Shown here one piece after another: positions 16,912 through 27,018 of a DNA stretch of 64,000 bases. The translations under genes and the position numbers were made by a program. The notes under the pieces were generated by a model, which was not told the DNA's origin, did not search any database, and worked only from the letters and a program-made list of their open reading frames with translations. Every line of letters starts with the position of its first letter. Position 1 is the first letter of the stretch. This stretch comes from JBJHDF01 sp050486405 (lineage in GTDB: Bacteria; Pseudomonadota; Gammaproteobacteria; Pseudomonadales; Cellvibrionaceae): assembly GCA_050486405.1 (NCBI GenBank), contig JBJHDF010000002.1:62001-126000 (forward strand), read 5' to 3'.

Positions 16912-18022
16912 ATGGGCACATCTGATGAATGGCCGCAGGGCCCCTCTGGAGTTAAAGCCAAGGTGACACCCCGGGATATACACAAACCGCTGCTGGACAG
17001 CCTCAACACCGCAATCATTCTGGTGGACGGGCAATTGCGCCTGCGTCACCTCAATCCATCGGCCGAGGCGCTGATGGCGGTCAGCGCCGAGCGCAGCGCC
17101 GGTGAACCCATCACCCAGTTTTTCTTCGAGTCCCGGGAGACGGTAGAGCAACTGCAGGCGGCCGCCGACAACGCCACTCACTACACCAAGCGCCACGCCG
17201 AATGGCAGTTGTCCAACGGCGTGCGCATTACCGTGGATTACACCGTGACACCCTTCGGCGATGGCGACGGTCTGGTGATTGAAGTGCAGCCCATCGACCG
17301 GCTGCTGCGCATCAGTCGCGACGAAATGCTCTCCAGTTCTCAGGAAACCACGCGCAATCTAATTCGCGGCATGGCCCACGAAATCAAAAACCCACTGGGC
17401 GGTATTCGCGGTGCTGCCCAGTTGCTGGCCCGGGAGTTGCCGGACAGTAACCTGCAGGAATATACCGGCATCATCATCGACGAGGCGGACCGCCTGCGCA
17501 ATCTGGTGGACCGCATGCTGGGTCCCAACCAGTTGCCGCAACTGCAGGCGCTCAATATCCACGAAGTGTTGGAGCGGATCATCGTCATCATCAAGGCCGA
17601 GAGCAACGGTGCCGTGCAACTGCGGCGGGACTACGATCCCAGCCTGCCCGACATTCAGGGTGACAAGGAACTGCTTATCCAGGCGCTGCTCAACATAGTG
17701 CGCAACGCCATGCAGGCGTTGATGGAATCCGACACGCCGAACGGCGCCATCCGTCTGTGTACCCGGGTGCAGCGTCGCTACACCATAGGTCGTCGCCACT
17801 ACCCCATGGTGTGCCGCATCGACATCATCGATAACGGCCCCGGTGTTCCCGCCGCGCTGGTGGAGAATATTTTTTATCCCATGATTTCCGGTCGTGCCGA
17901 AGGTACCGGGCTGGGGCTGACTATTTCACAACACCTTGTTCATCAACATCACGGTCTCATTGAGTGTGTCAGTCAGCCGGGTGACACCCGCTTCACACTC
18001 TATCTACCTATGGAAGTTCAGT

Positions 18023-18036
<14 letters not shown>
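16912..18036 (+). CDS. ntrB: Nitrogen regulation sensor kinase/phosphatase NtrB (GlnL)
   Basis: A soluble two-component kinase that phosphorylates NtrC under nitrogen limitation and, with PII, dephosphorylates it in excess. An N-terminal PAS domain (LLDSLNTAIILVDGQLRLRH) is followed by the dimerisation/phosphoacceptor helix with GMAHEIKNPLGGIRG and an ATPase domain with NIVRNAMQAL (N box), DNGPGVPA (G1) and GTGLGLTISQ (G2). The start is uncertain: ATG 16912 has no ribosome site, whereas GTG 16963 has GGAG 11 bases upstream and would give a product 17 residues shorter that begins closer to the family norm. The stop overlaps ntrC by 14 bases, so the two are translated together. Confidence 0.95.
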
Positions 18037-19440
<1,404 letters not shown>

Positions 19441-19444
<4 letters not shown>

Positions 19445-20478
19445 CCCCTGTGGGAGCGAATCACATCCGCCAGCGCGGCGATGTGATCGCTCCGGTCATT
19501 GAGCGCGGAAATATAGTGGTAGGTTTCGCCGCCGCTGTGCATAAACAGCTCCCGGTTTTCCATCTCCAGTTCCTCCAGGGTTTCCAGGCAGTCAGCGGAA
19601 AAGGCCGGTGACAGTATGGCGATGTGTTTGGCGCCCTGGGCTGGCAGGTTTTGCAGAATCTCATCTGTGTAGGGTTTAAGCCACTCCTCGCGACCGAAGC
19701 GGGACTGAAAACTGGTGATGCACTGGTCCTTGCCGAGCCCCAGTTCTTCCTGCACCAGCCGCGTGGTTTTGTGGCACAGGCAGTGGTAGGGGTCACCGTT
19801 ACTGAGAAAGCGCTTGGGCGTGCCGTGATAGGAGAACACCAGCCTGTCGGGCATGCCGTGCTTACTGATATGGTCCGTCACGCTTTGCGCCAGTGCCTGA
19901 ATAAACTGCGGATTGTCCACATAGCCGTTGATAAAGTGCAGGTCCGGTACCCAGCGCCAGGTGCGCAGTTCCTTGGCCACCGCATCGAAGGTGGAGCCGG
20001 TGGTGGCGGCGGAATACTGGGGATAGAGCGGCAGCACCATGAGCCGGCGTACTCCGGCCTGTTGGAATTCGCGCAGGGCGGCCGCTATGGATGGGTTGCC
20101 GTAGCGCATGGCCGGCTTTACCCAGTAGTCTTCGCCCAGCGCGACCTGCAGCGCCTGCGCCTGGCGTCGGGTGATGGCCAGCAGCGGCGAGCCGTCCTCC
20201 GTCCAGATCTTGCGGTAATTGGCGGCGGAGCGGCGCGGGCGAATGCGCAGGATCACGCCGTGCAGAATTGGCCACCAGAGCCAGCGCGGTAACTCCACCA
20301 CCCGGGGGTCGGCGAGAAACTCCGCCAGGTAGCGGCGCAGGGCGGCAGCAGTGGGCGCGTCGGGCGTGCCGAGATTGGTGAGCAGTACCCCGGTTCTCGC
20401 CTGTTGCTTGCGGGTGGCGTCGTCGGGTTGATGGAACAGCGTGTCGGCGTCCGATCGGGCGGCGCTATAACTTGCCAT
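19441..20478 (-). CDS. hemH: Ferrochelatase HemH
   Basis: Ferrochelatase inserts Fe2+ into protoporphyrin IX, the last step of haem synthesis. The 345-residue protein shows GVLLTNLGTPDAP at the start, RPRRSAANYRKIW, PLYPQYSAATTGS, the metal-site histidine in LVFSYHGTPKR, and the C-terminal signature SPAFSADCLETLEELEMENR with the catalytic Glu/His region. It has about 30 residues before the family's usual start (MASYSAARSDADTLFHQPDD), so an internal start is possible although no other ATG fits. It is convergent with ntrC. Haem demand in this genome is plausible given the CxxCH proteins at 1-6.5 kb. Confidence 0.95.
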
Positions 20479-20487
20479 GACAAATCC

Positions 20488-20910
20488 TTAATTTTTGCGC
20501 AGCCAGTCGCCGGAGGCGATCCGGGCGAGGCGCGCGGTGGAACGGTTGTAGAGGTAGGCCCAGGCTTCCAGTGGTTCGCCGGGCCCCCGGGGGTATACGT
20601 ACACTCTGGCGCGCCGGTACTCCCAGGGGCGACGATGCCGTGGTCCCATGCCCTCATAGGCATCCAGGCGTTGCCACTGCCGGCGGCTGGCCAGTCGATA
20701 GAGTTCACCCTCCACCCATTGCCGCGACGGGCGGGCTGGGCCGGCGGCGACCAGTGCCGGGTAGGGGCCCGCGCTGTAGAGGGCGCCGCGCACCCGGGCC
20801 GCGCCGAGAAAACGGGCGCCACCGAGCAACCGGTGCCAGGCGCCGGATCTGCAGTTCCGGCGCAGAGTGCCGTAGACAAAAACCGGTGTTGTGGCGCTGG
20901 TTGGGATCAT
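20488..20910 (-). CDS. Gamma-glutamylcyclotransferase-fold protein (YtfP/AIG2-like)
   Basis: A 140-residue protein of the gamma-glutamylcyclotransferase-like (AIG2/YtfP) fold. The substrate-binding signature VFVYGTLRRN (residues 10-19), the loop LYSAGPYPALVA, VEGELYRL, and the catalytic-glutamate motif LDAYEGM (Glu near residue 85) are all present. Such enzymes cyclise gamma-glutamyl amines to 5-oxoproline; the natural substrate of this branch is not settled. It lies nine bases upstream of hemH on the same strand, so it may be co-transcribed with it. Confidence 0.85.
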   Translation of the reverse strand: MIPTSATTPVFVYGTLRRNCRSGAWHRLLGGARFLGAARVRGALYSAGPYPALVAAGPARPSRQWVEGELYRLASRRQWQRLDAYEGMGPRHRRPWEYRRARVYVYPRGPGEPLEAWAYLYNRSTARLARIASGDWLRKN

Positions 20911-20932
20911 GTCCCGGATTATTCCACAATCC

Positions 20933-21199
20933 TTAATGCCTGTCCCCGCGCGCCAGAGTCTGGGTGCGCAGCAGGGTGAGCTGCGTTTGCAATTCGTTGA
21001 TCTTTTGCTTGATCTGCTCGGCGTAGGCGCCCATGCCGCCCAGCGTGGAGCGGTCCATCTGCTCGCTGGCGCGCAGCAGGGCGATGGCGGCGTCGCAGAA
21101 AAAGGTGCAGCTGTCGCGGAATTCCGTCAGTTCGTCGTCCAGGCCCAGCAGGCTCAGGCTCAAATTGCACTGTGGTTGTTGCAGTCGTGGGTCGGACAT
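20933..21199 (-). CDS. Small hypothetical protein, predicted helical
   Basis: I start at ATG 21199 (MSDPRLQQPQ), which has GGAGGG six bases upstream, rather than at the longer frame. The 88-residue product has one amphipathic helix with FRDSCTFFCDAAIALLRA (two Cys) and a C-terminal heptad-like segment AEQIKQKINELQTQLTLLRT that could form a coiled coil. There is no signal peptide or membrane helix. It is 22 bases upstream of the YtfP-like gene on the same strand. I do not recognise the family. Confidence 0.65.
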   Translation of the reverse strand: MSDPRLQQPQCNLSLSLLGLDDELTEFRDSCTFFCDAAIALLRASEQMDRSTLGGMGAYAEQIKQKINELQTQLTLLRTQTLARGDRH

Positions 21200-21296
21200 G
21201 GCTATCCCTCCAGATATCCGGGCTGACCAGGCTGAGTGTCTGTTGCGAGTTGGCACTTCCCTGGCCGGCGTTTTGCGGGCGGCAATTAAGCAGCGT

Positions 21297-21312
21297 TAAA
21301 ACAAATGTTTTA
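21297..21312. promoter_or_regulatory. Inverted repeat in the AT-rich spacer before the XRE gene
   Basis: TAAAACA-AA-TGTTTTA, a perfect 7-bp inverted repeat in the spacer between the divergent small protein gene and the XRE regulator. It could be an operator or part of a promoter; no direct evidence. Confidence 0.35.
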
Positions 21313-21384
21313 CATCGTTTATGTTGCTGTTTTGATCTTAGTCGCCCTTTAACATACCTGTCAACCGTGTGAAATATCAGGATT

Positions 21385-21400
21385 CACCTGCTTACAGGTG
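21385..21400. promoter_or_regulatory. Inverted repeat at the XRE gene start, likely operator
   Basis: CACCTG-CTTA-CAGGTG, a perfect 6-bp inverted repeat ending 9 bases before ATG 21410. Small XRE regulators usually bind such palindromes at their own promoter, so autoregulation is the simplest reading. Confidence 0.5.
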
Positions 21401-21409
21401 TCAGTTGTT

Positions 21410-21808
21410 ATGCCAAAACCGCTCGTTTCAGAAATAGACCGACACCTGGGGAGTCGACTGCGCAAGCTGCGTCAGCAAAGCGGTGTCAGCGCCGCCGCCC
21501 TGGCGGAAGCGGTGGGCACGAGCCAGCAACAGGTTTCCCGCTACGAAAATGGCGAAAACAAACTGGGCGCCGGCCAGTTGTCCCGCATTGCCCGGAGCCT
21601 GGACGTTCCGGTGTCCTGGTTTTTTCAGGGCACTGAGGCCCTGGAGCCGGAATTGCGGGTGGGGGATAGCCGGCCGCAATATCGGGTGGCCCAGGACGAC
21701 GCCAAGGTGCGCGAGGATCTGGCACTGCTCGAAGCCATGTGGCCCCGCCTGACGGAAGCCCAGCGGGCGGCGCTGCTCAAGCTGCTGGACAGTTTTCTGC
21801 TGGAGTGA
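21410..21808 (+). CDS. XRE-family transcriptional regulator
   Basis: A 132-residue DNA-binding protein. A Cro/C1-type helix-turn-helix occupies residues about 14-68: LRKLRQQSGVSAAALAEAVG, then TSQQQVSRYENGENKLGAGQ, and LSRIARSLDVPVSWFF. The C-terminal part (VREDLALLEAMWPRLTEAQR) is helical and probably dimerises. ATG 21410 is used; a GTG at 21398 is in frame but would lie in the palindrome. Similar single-domain regulators with a SWFF turn occur in many proteobacteria. Its regulon is unknown; the nearest target is its own promoter. Confidence 0.88.
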   Translation: MPKPLVSEIDRHLGSRLRKLRQQSGVSAAALAEAVGTSQQQVSRYENGENKLGAGQLSRIARSLDVPVSWFFQGTEALEPELRVGDSRPQYRVAQDDAKVREDLALLEAMWPRLTEAQRAALLKLLDSFLLE

Positions 21809-21822
21809 TGCGCGGCGCCGGA

Positions 21823-22980
21823 TCAGGGCGTCGCCGGCTCCAGTCGCAGAATCATGCCGTTGGCTTCATCGGTGAGCAGGTAAAGCAAGCCGTCAGGTCC
21901 CTGCACTATATGGCGCAGACGCTGGCCGATCTCGGCGGCGAACAGCCGTTCTTCGTGAACCACCTCGTTGTCTTCCAGCACTTTGCGCGAGAGGATCCGG
22001 GAGCGCAGGCCGGTGGTCAGCAGGTTGTGTTGCCAGTCGTGGAAGCGGTCGCCGGTGTAGAACACCATGCCGGCGTTGGCGATGGACGGCGTCCAGTAGT
22101 GAACGGGCTGTTCCATGCCCTCCTGATGGGTGCCGATACCGATGGTTCCACCGCCGTACTGCTCACCGTAGGTGATCACCGGCCAACCGTAGTTTTTGCC
22201 CGGCTCAGTGAGGTTGATCTCGTCGCCGCCCTGGGGGCCGTGCTCGCCGGTCCAGAGTGCCCCGGTGGTCGGATGCAGGTCGGCACCCTGAATATTGCGG
22301 TGGCCGTAGGACCAGATTTCCGGCAGGGCACCCGCCACGCCCACAAAGGGATTGTCGCCGGGCACGCTGCCGTCGGGGTTGATACGCACCACCTTGCCGA
22401 TGTGGTTGTCCAGCCGTTGGGGATAGGTGTCGCCGGTGAGGCTCTGCTGGCGATCGCCCAGGGTAACGAACAGAGTGCCGTCACGGTTGAACACTAACCG
22501 CGCGCCAAAGTGGCCGTTGCTGCGCACCTTGGGCTGCTGGCTGAAAATCACAGTCACGCTTTCCAGGCGGTTACCTCGCAACTCGCCGCGGGCCACAGCG
22601 GTGCTGGTGGTGCCGCCGTCGCCGGGCTCGGAAAAGGCGAAATAAATCAGGTGGTTTTGCACAAAGTCAGGGTCGAGCGTGACGTCCAGCAGGCCGCCCT
22701 GGCCGCGGCTGATGATGGTTGGCAGGCCGGAAAGCGCCGGGCCTTTGTCGCCGTCGGCGGACACCACGCGCATCTGGCCGCCGCGCTCGGTGACCAGCAT
22801 GTCGCCGTTGGGCAGGAAGACCATGCCCCAGGGGTGGCGCAACCCATCGGTGACGGTGGTGACCCGCAACGGGCCGGCCTCACTGTTTACCAGCAGCCCG
22901 TCGGGCGCGGGGTCGCCAGCGCAGGCACCGCCCGCCAGCAGTCCGGCACTCAGCAGCAGGAACAAGGGGAAGCGGGACAT
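21823..22980 (-). CDS. PQQ-dependent sugar dehydrogenase (YliI/Asd-like)
   Basis: A 385-residue exported six-bladed beta-propeller quinoprotein that oxidises aldoses at the expense of PQQ. The N-terminus (FLLLSAGLLAGGACAG) is a secretion signal; the Cys near residue 20 could be lipidated, though the lipobox is atypical. Family landmarks are LRHPWGMVFLPNGDMLVTERGG, GQGGLLDVTLDPDF, RDGTLFVTLGDR, SYGHRNIQGAD, EHGPQGGDEIN and NYGWPVITYGEQY, which supply the calcium and PQQ ligands. No PQQ synthesis genes are in the window. It precedes the xylanase on the same strand by 108 bases, and both act on plant or algal sugars. Confidence 0.93.
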   Translation of the reverse strand: MSRFPLFLLLSAGLLAGGACAGDPAPDGLLVNSEAGPLRVTTVTDGLRHPWGMVFLPNGDMLVTERGGQMRVVSADGDKGPALSGLPTIISRGQGGLLDVTLDPDFVQNHLIYFAFSEPGDGGTTSTAVARGELRGNRLESVTVIFSQQPKVRSNGHFGARLVFNRDGTLFVTLGDRQQSLTGDTYPQRLDNHIGKVVRINPDGSVPGDNPFVGVAGALPEIWSYGHRNIQGADLHPTTGALWTGEHGPQGGDEINLTEPGKNYGWPVITYGEQYGGGTIGIGTHQEGMEQPVHYWTPSIANAGMVFYTGDRFHDWQHNLLTTGLRSRILSRKVLEDNEVVHEERLFAAEIGQRLRHIVQGPDGLLYLLTDEANGMILRLEPATP

Positions 22981-23088
22981 GGTGACCTCCGGTGACTGTG
23001 CTCCCTCAACGGCGGTTCAGCAGGGCGCCGGCGAGTGCGAAGCGGGCCAGTCAGCTTAGCAAGTCGGGTGAGGTCAGACAATCGCTTC

Positions 23089-24228
23089 TCAACTGCGCAG
23101 CGTCAGCAGTGCCTGGTGGGCGGGCTTGGGTTGCAGGTTCCGGTCGAACAGCAGTGGATAGTTGGTGCGCCCGCGCACCGGGAAGTCGTTCTTCCAGGAT
23201 TCGCCGTCGTGGGTACCCCAGGTGGTAATGCGGTCGATCTTGTCCCGGTGCTTGAGAAACAACTCAAACAGTTCCACGTAGCGGGCGGTCAGCCGCTGTT
23301 CGATTTCAGTGGGCAGGCCGTCGGGCCAGGGGTTGAGCTGCTCGGAGTACTCGAACTCGGTGGAGATTTCCGCGCCCATGTAATCCCAGGCCACCGGCAG
23401 TACGTCCACGTCCAGTTCGGTGACGTGAATGCGCATGCCCTCGGCGGCGTGGGTGACGATGCTCTTCTCGAACTCACCCAGATCCGGCCAGTCCAGCCCC
23501 ACGTGCCCCTGCAGGCCAACCCCGTGGATGGGCACGCCGCGTTTTCTGTAGTCGCGCAGAATGTTCACCAGAAATTCGCGCTTGCCCGGGTTGTGCATGT
23601 TGTAGTCGTTGTACATCAGGTGGGCGTTGGCATCCAGTTCGTGGGCCAGGTGAAACGCGTACTCCATGTACTCCGGCCCCATGATCTGGTGGAACGGGCT
23701 GCGGCGCCAGCCCTGGTCTTCGTCTATGGCTTCGTTGACCACGTCCCAGATATGCACGCGGCCCTTGTAGCGCTGCATCAGGGTGCTGATGTGGGTTTCC
23801 ATGCGCTTGGTCAGCTCTGCCCGGGAAATGCGGCTGCCATCGGGGTGCACGAAGAAGTCCTGGGGTGCTTGGGAGTGCCACACCAGCGCGTGACCAACGA
23901 TGGTCATGTTGTTTTCGCTGCCGAAGTCCATAAAGCGGTCGGCCAGTTCCCATTCCCACTGACCCTGACGGGGTTGTATCAGCCCGGACTTCATGCAGTT
24001 TTCCGCCGTGATGGCGTTGAACTCCCGGCGGATCAACTCCAGTATCACCTGGTCGTTGCTTGCCAGGGTGCCGTTGCTGATGGCGGTTCCGATAAGGAAG
24101 TCGTTTTTGTAGGCATCCTTGAGGCCGGTTTTATCCAGCGCCTCGGCCAGGGCTGCGGTCTTCATTTGCGCCAGTGCCAGGGCGCCGGCGCTGCCCAGCA
24201 AAAATGTGCGGCGGGACATTGGAGTCAT
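23089..24228 (-). CDS. Endo-1,4-beta-xylanase, GH10, with Tat-type signal
   Basis: A 379-residue single-domain family 10 glycoside hydrolase that cleaves internal xylan beta-1,4 links with retention. The acid/base Glu166 (WDVVNEA) and the nucleophile Glu271 (VTELDVD) are present, with FNAITAENCMKSG and GHALVWHSQAP, the usual substrate-groove motifs. The leader MTPMSRRTFLLGSAGALALA has a twin-arginine motif (SRRTFLLG), so export is probably by Tat, which is unusual for GH10; most use Sec. No carbohydrate-binding module or linker is attached. The protein may be periplasmic, acting on imported xylo-oligosaccharides. AAGG precedes the start. Confidence 0.95.
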   Translation of the reverse strand: MTPMSRRTFLLGSAGALALAQMKTAALAEALDKTGLKDAYKNDFLIGTAISNGTLASNDQVILELIRREFNAITAENCMKSGLIQPRQGQWEWELADRFMDFGSENNMTIVGHALVWHSQAPQDFFVHPDGSRISRAELTKRMETHISTLMQRYKGRVHIWDVVNEAIDEDQGWRRSPFHQIMGPEYMEYAFHLAHELDANAHLMYNDYNMHNPGKREFLVNILRDYRKRGVPIHGVGLQGHVGLDWPDLGEFEKSIVTHAAEGMRIHVTELDVDVLPVAWDYMGAEISTEFEYSEQLNPWPDGLPTEIEQRLTARYVELFELFLKHRDKIDRITTWGTHDGESWKNDFPVRGRTNYPLLFDRNLQPKPAHQALLTLRS

Positions 24229-24421
24229 GGTTTACTACCTTCGGTTGCCTTATGTTCAGTTTGACTATTAAAGCACGGTCTGTCCAAAACGCAAAATCTG
24301 TGGCCTCCAGGCGCCGGTGTGTTGCACTATAACCCGTTGCAAGGCGAGGGTGTTGGGGCAGTTGGCGGAGCGACGTTGCGCCTGGATCACGGGCGCTTTC
24401 AGCGGCAACGGCGCCGCTCTG

Positions 24422-25015
24422 CTAGCGTCTGGCCAACTGCCGGCAGGCGCGGTAGCGGTGGCAGGCCACCAGATGGTCGTTGACCATGCCGGTGGCCTGC
24501 ATGAAGGCGTAGCAGATGGTACTGCCGACAAAATTGAAACCCCGCTGCTTCAGCGCCTTGCTCATGGCGTCGGACTCGGCGGTGGCGGTGGGCATCTGCT
24601 TCATGGTCTGCCAGCGGTTCTGGATGGGGCGGCCGCCGACAAATCCCCACAGAAACTCGGAGAAATCCTCGCCGGCCTTTTCCATGGCCAGATAGGCCCT
24701 GGCGTTGCGTACGGCGCTGTCCACCTTCAGGCGGTTGCGGATGATCCCGGGATTTTGTAGCAGGCGGGCCTTTTTCGCCTCGCTGTAACGCGCCATTTTT
24801 ACCGGATCGAAATTGTCGTAGGCGGCGCGGTAGTGCTCCCGCTTGCGCAATACGGTAATCCACGCCAGCCCGGCCTGGGCTCCCTCCAGAATCAAAAACT
24901 CGAACAGCACGTGTTTGTCGTACTGGGGCAGGCCCCATTCCTGGTCGTGGTAGGCCTGGTACAAAGGGTCGTCGCCGCACCAGGGGCAGCGGACTTTAGC
25001 GGAGGGTTTCTTCAC
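24422..25015 (-). CDS. tag: DNA-3-methyladenine glycosylase I (Tag)
   Basis: Tag removes 3-methyladenine from alkylated DNA. The 197-residue protein has the zinc-binding and active-site set: RCPWCGDDPLYQAYHDQEWG near the N-terminus, EFLILEGAQAGLAWITVLRKR (written in two parts EFLILEGAQA and GLAWITVLRKR), and the C-terminal GMVNDHLVACHRYRAC with the remaining His/Cys ligands. Length is near the E. coli enzyme (187). Its start overlaps the end of the WYL regulator gene by 20 bases, so the two are co-transcribed and the regulator may control it. Confidence 0.95.
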   Translation of the reverse strand: MKKPSAKVRCPWCGDDPLYQAYHDQEWGLPQYDKHVLFEFLILEGAQAGLAWITVLRKREHYRAAYDNFDPVKMARYSEAKKARLLQNPGIIRNRLKVDSAVRNARAYLAMEKAGEDFSEFLWGFVGGRPIQNRWQTMKQMPTATAESDAMSKALKQRGFNFVGSTICYAFMQATGMVNDHLVACHRYRACRQLARR

Positions 25016-25772
25016 TGACTGACTCTGTTGTGATTGTGGTGTTTTGCGCGGATTCGGGGCAGTCCTGTTGTGTACAGTCCGGCGAGGCGTGCTCCCGGGC
25101 CATCAGGTCCAGGTAGTGCTTCAGACTCTTTTCCTCGCTGGTGCTGAAGGAGTTGCCAGAGCTTTGCAACTGGCGAATGCGATCCAGTCGGAACACCCGG
25201 TAGTTGTCCCGCAGCCGGCACCAGGCCACCAGGGTCCAGACTTTGCCCCAAAAGATCAGCCCCAAGGGCTCCACCTCCCGGGCGCTGGGTTGGTCGTCTG
25301 CGGCGACATAATCCATCAGCAGGGCGTGACCCTGGCGGATGGCGGAACGGATCGCCTCGCTGTGGGCGGTATATACCTGATTGTCGGCGAAACTGGGCAC
25401 CAGCAGCGGCAGGTCCTCGTCACTGTGGCGCAGGTGCTCGGGCAGTACCGAGAGAATCTTCTGGATGGCACTGTTGGCGCTGCCGGCCATCTGAGCGTCG
25501 CTCCAGCCGCGCACCATGCGCGCCCCCAGCAGCAGGGCTTCCACCTCCCGGCGGTCGAACATCATGGGTGGCAGCTGATACTGGGGCTGCAGCCGGTAAC
25601 CCACGCCGGCGGCGCCTTCCACCGGCACACCGGACAGGCTCAGGGACTGAATGTCCCGGTAGATGGTGCGTTCGGACACACCCAACTGCTCGCTCAGGTG
25701 CCGCGCGGTCAGCGCCATGCGGCGGTTGCGCAGCAGGTTCAGCAGTTGAAACAGCCGTTCGGCACGATGCAT
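24996..25772 (-). CDS. YafY-type HTH/WYL transcriptional regulator
   Basis: The 258-residue regulator starts at ATG 25772 (MHRAERLFQLLNLLRNRR). The frame stays open far upstream, but that part is antisense to the proline iminopeptidase gene. An N-terminal winged helix-turn-helix (LTARHLSEQLGVSERTIYRD) is followed by a WYL domain (about residues 130-215) with LGLIFWGKVWTLVAWCRLRD and NYRVFRLDRI. WYL domains sense nucleic acid or small ligands. An inverted repeat CTGACA-N5-TGTCAG lies 49 bases upstream and is the obvious operator. The downstream partner is tag, a DNA repair gene, which suggests a damage-linked regulon; that is inference. Confidence 0.92.
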   Translation of the reverse strand: MHRAERLFQLLNLLRNRRMALTARHLSEQLGVSERTIYRDIQSLSLSGVPVEGAAGVGYRLQPQYQLPPMMFDRREVEALLLGARMVRGWSDAQMAGSANSAIQKILSVLPEHLRHSDEDLPLLVPSFADNQVYTAHSEAIRSAIRQGHALLMDYVAADDQPSAREVEPLGLIFWGKVWTLVAWCRLRDNYRVFRLDRIRQLQSSGNSFSTSEEKSLKHYLDLMAREHASPDCTQQDCPESAQNTTITTESVSEETLR

Positions 25773-25820
25773 GAGCGGTATCCGGCGCGGAATTCTGGCC
25801 TTGAAGTCTAGACCATGCTG

Positions 25821-25837
25821 CTGACATATGTTGTCAG
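25821..25837. promoter_or_regulatory. Candidate WYL-regulator operator
   Basis: CTGACA-TATGT-TGTCAG, a perfect 6-bp inverted repeat in the 189-base spacer between the divergent WYL regulator and proline iminopeptidase genes. Autoregulation and control of pip are both possible. Confidence 0.5.
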
Positions 25838-25961
25838 TAGCGTCAATCCGCACTGTGCCCGAACCGGGCGCCCCGGAATGTGCTAGAGTCTCACCATCCA
25901 CCGCGGCCGCCAGGTTGCGGCAACCCAGAACAAGGACAGTGGGCAAGGCAGAATAGACACC

Positions 25962-26942
25962 ATGTTGACTTTTTACCCTGAAATCAAACCCTATAAACGC
26001 CACCAACTGGCTGTTGAGCCACCCCATGAGCTCTACCTGGACGAGTCCGGCAACCCGGATGGTATTCCTGTCCTCTTTGTGCACGGTGGCCCCGGGGGCG
26101 GTTGCGGCCGCTATGACCGGCGCTTTTTCGACCCGGAGAGATACCGCATCATCCTGTTTGACCAGCGCGGCGCCGGTCGCTCCACGCCTCATGCCAGCCT
26201 GGATAACAACAACACCGACCGGCTGGTGGCGGATATGGAGGCCATTCGCGAACACCTGGGGGTTGAACAGTGGGTGTTGTTCGGCGGCTCCTGGGGTTCC
26301 ACCCTGAGTCTGGTCTACGCCCAGACCCACCCCGAGCGGGTGCTGGGCCTGATTTTGCGTGGCATCTTTCTCGGCCGCCGGGCGGACGTGCAGTGGTTCT
26401 ATCAGGATGGCGCCAACCGCATCTTCCCCGACTACTGGCAGGACTTTCTGCAGCCCATAGCCGAAGAGGAGCGGGGCGATCTGGTCTCCGCTTACCACCG
26501 GCACCTGACCGGCGACAACGAACTGTTGAAAATGGGCGCCGCCAAGGCCTGGTCGTTGTGGGAGGGCCGCTGCGCTACCTTGCGGCCCAGCCAGGAAGTG
26601 GTGGACACCTTCTCCTCGCCCCACCGCGCTCTGGCATTGGCTTGTATAGAATGCCACTACTTCGTCAACAACCTGTTTCTGGAAGAGAATCAGGTGCTGC
26701 GCGACGCCCATCGGCTGCAGGGCATTCCCGGTACCATAGTGCACGGTCGTTACGACAGTATCTGCCCCCTGGATAACGCTTTCGAACTGCAGTCGGCCTG
26801 GCCCGATTCCGAGTTGCAGATCATCCGCGAAGCCGGCCATGCCTCCTCCGAGCCGGGCACGGTTGATGCCCTGATTCGCGCTACCGACGCTCTGGCCAAA
26901 CGGCTTCGTAAGGACAACGGCAACGGGGATTCCCTGGCGTGA
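25962..26942 (+). CDS. pip: Proline iminopeptidase
   Basis: An alpha/beta hydrolase (peptidase S33) of 326 residues that removes N-terminal proline from peptides. The oxyanion-hole motif HGGPGGGCG (41-49), the nucleophile elbow GGSWGS with Ser110, and LFDQRGAGRSTPHA (66-79) are clear; the catalytic Asp lies in VHGRYDSICP and the His in REAGHASSEPG. The start ATG 25962 aligns with the family (LTFYPEIKPY). It is divergent from the WYL regulator and shares the spacer with the palindrome at 25821. Confidence 0.94.
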   Translation: MLTFYPEIKPYKRHQLAVEPPHELYLDESGNPDGIPVLFVHGGPGGGCGRYDRRFFDPERYRIILFDQRGAGRSTPHASLDNNNTDRLVADMEAIREHLGVEQWVLFGGSWGSTLSLVYAQTHPERVLGLILRGIFLGRRADVQWFYQDGANRIFPDYWQDFLQPIAEEERGDLVSAYHRHLTGDNELLKMGAAKAWSLWEGRCATLRPSQEVVDTFSSPHRALALACIECHYFVNNLFLEENQVLRDAHRLQGIPGTIVHGRYDSICPLDNAFELQSAWPDSELQIIREAGHASSEPGTVDALIRATDALAKRLRKDNGNGDSLA

Positions 26943-27018
26943 TCAACGGCGCGGTGAGTGCCTATATGCAGTTTGATCATGTGCCTTATATGAATTACAT
27001 CCGCAGTTTTCAACTAAT

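Noticed and set aside
21398..21409. GTG at 21398 as the start of the XRE gene
   Set aside because: It would lie inside the operator-like palindrome; ATG 21410 gives the normal family start.
24398..24421. Terminator after tag
   Set aside because: A short GC hairpin (AGCGGC/GCCGCT) exists, but no T-run follows on the tag strand.
25773..26840. The WYL regulator frame stays open for 356 codons upstream of its ATG
   Set aside because: The upstream part is antisense to the proline iminopeptidase gene, has no family features, and the regulator's own helix-turn-helix begins right at ATG 25772.
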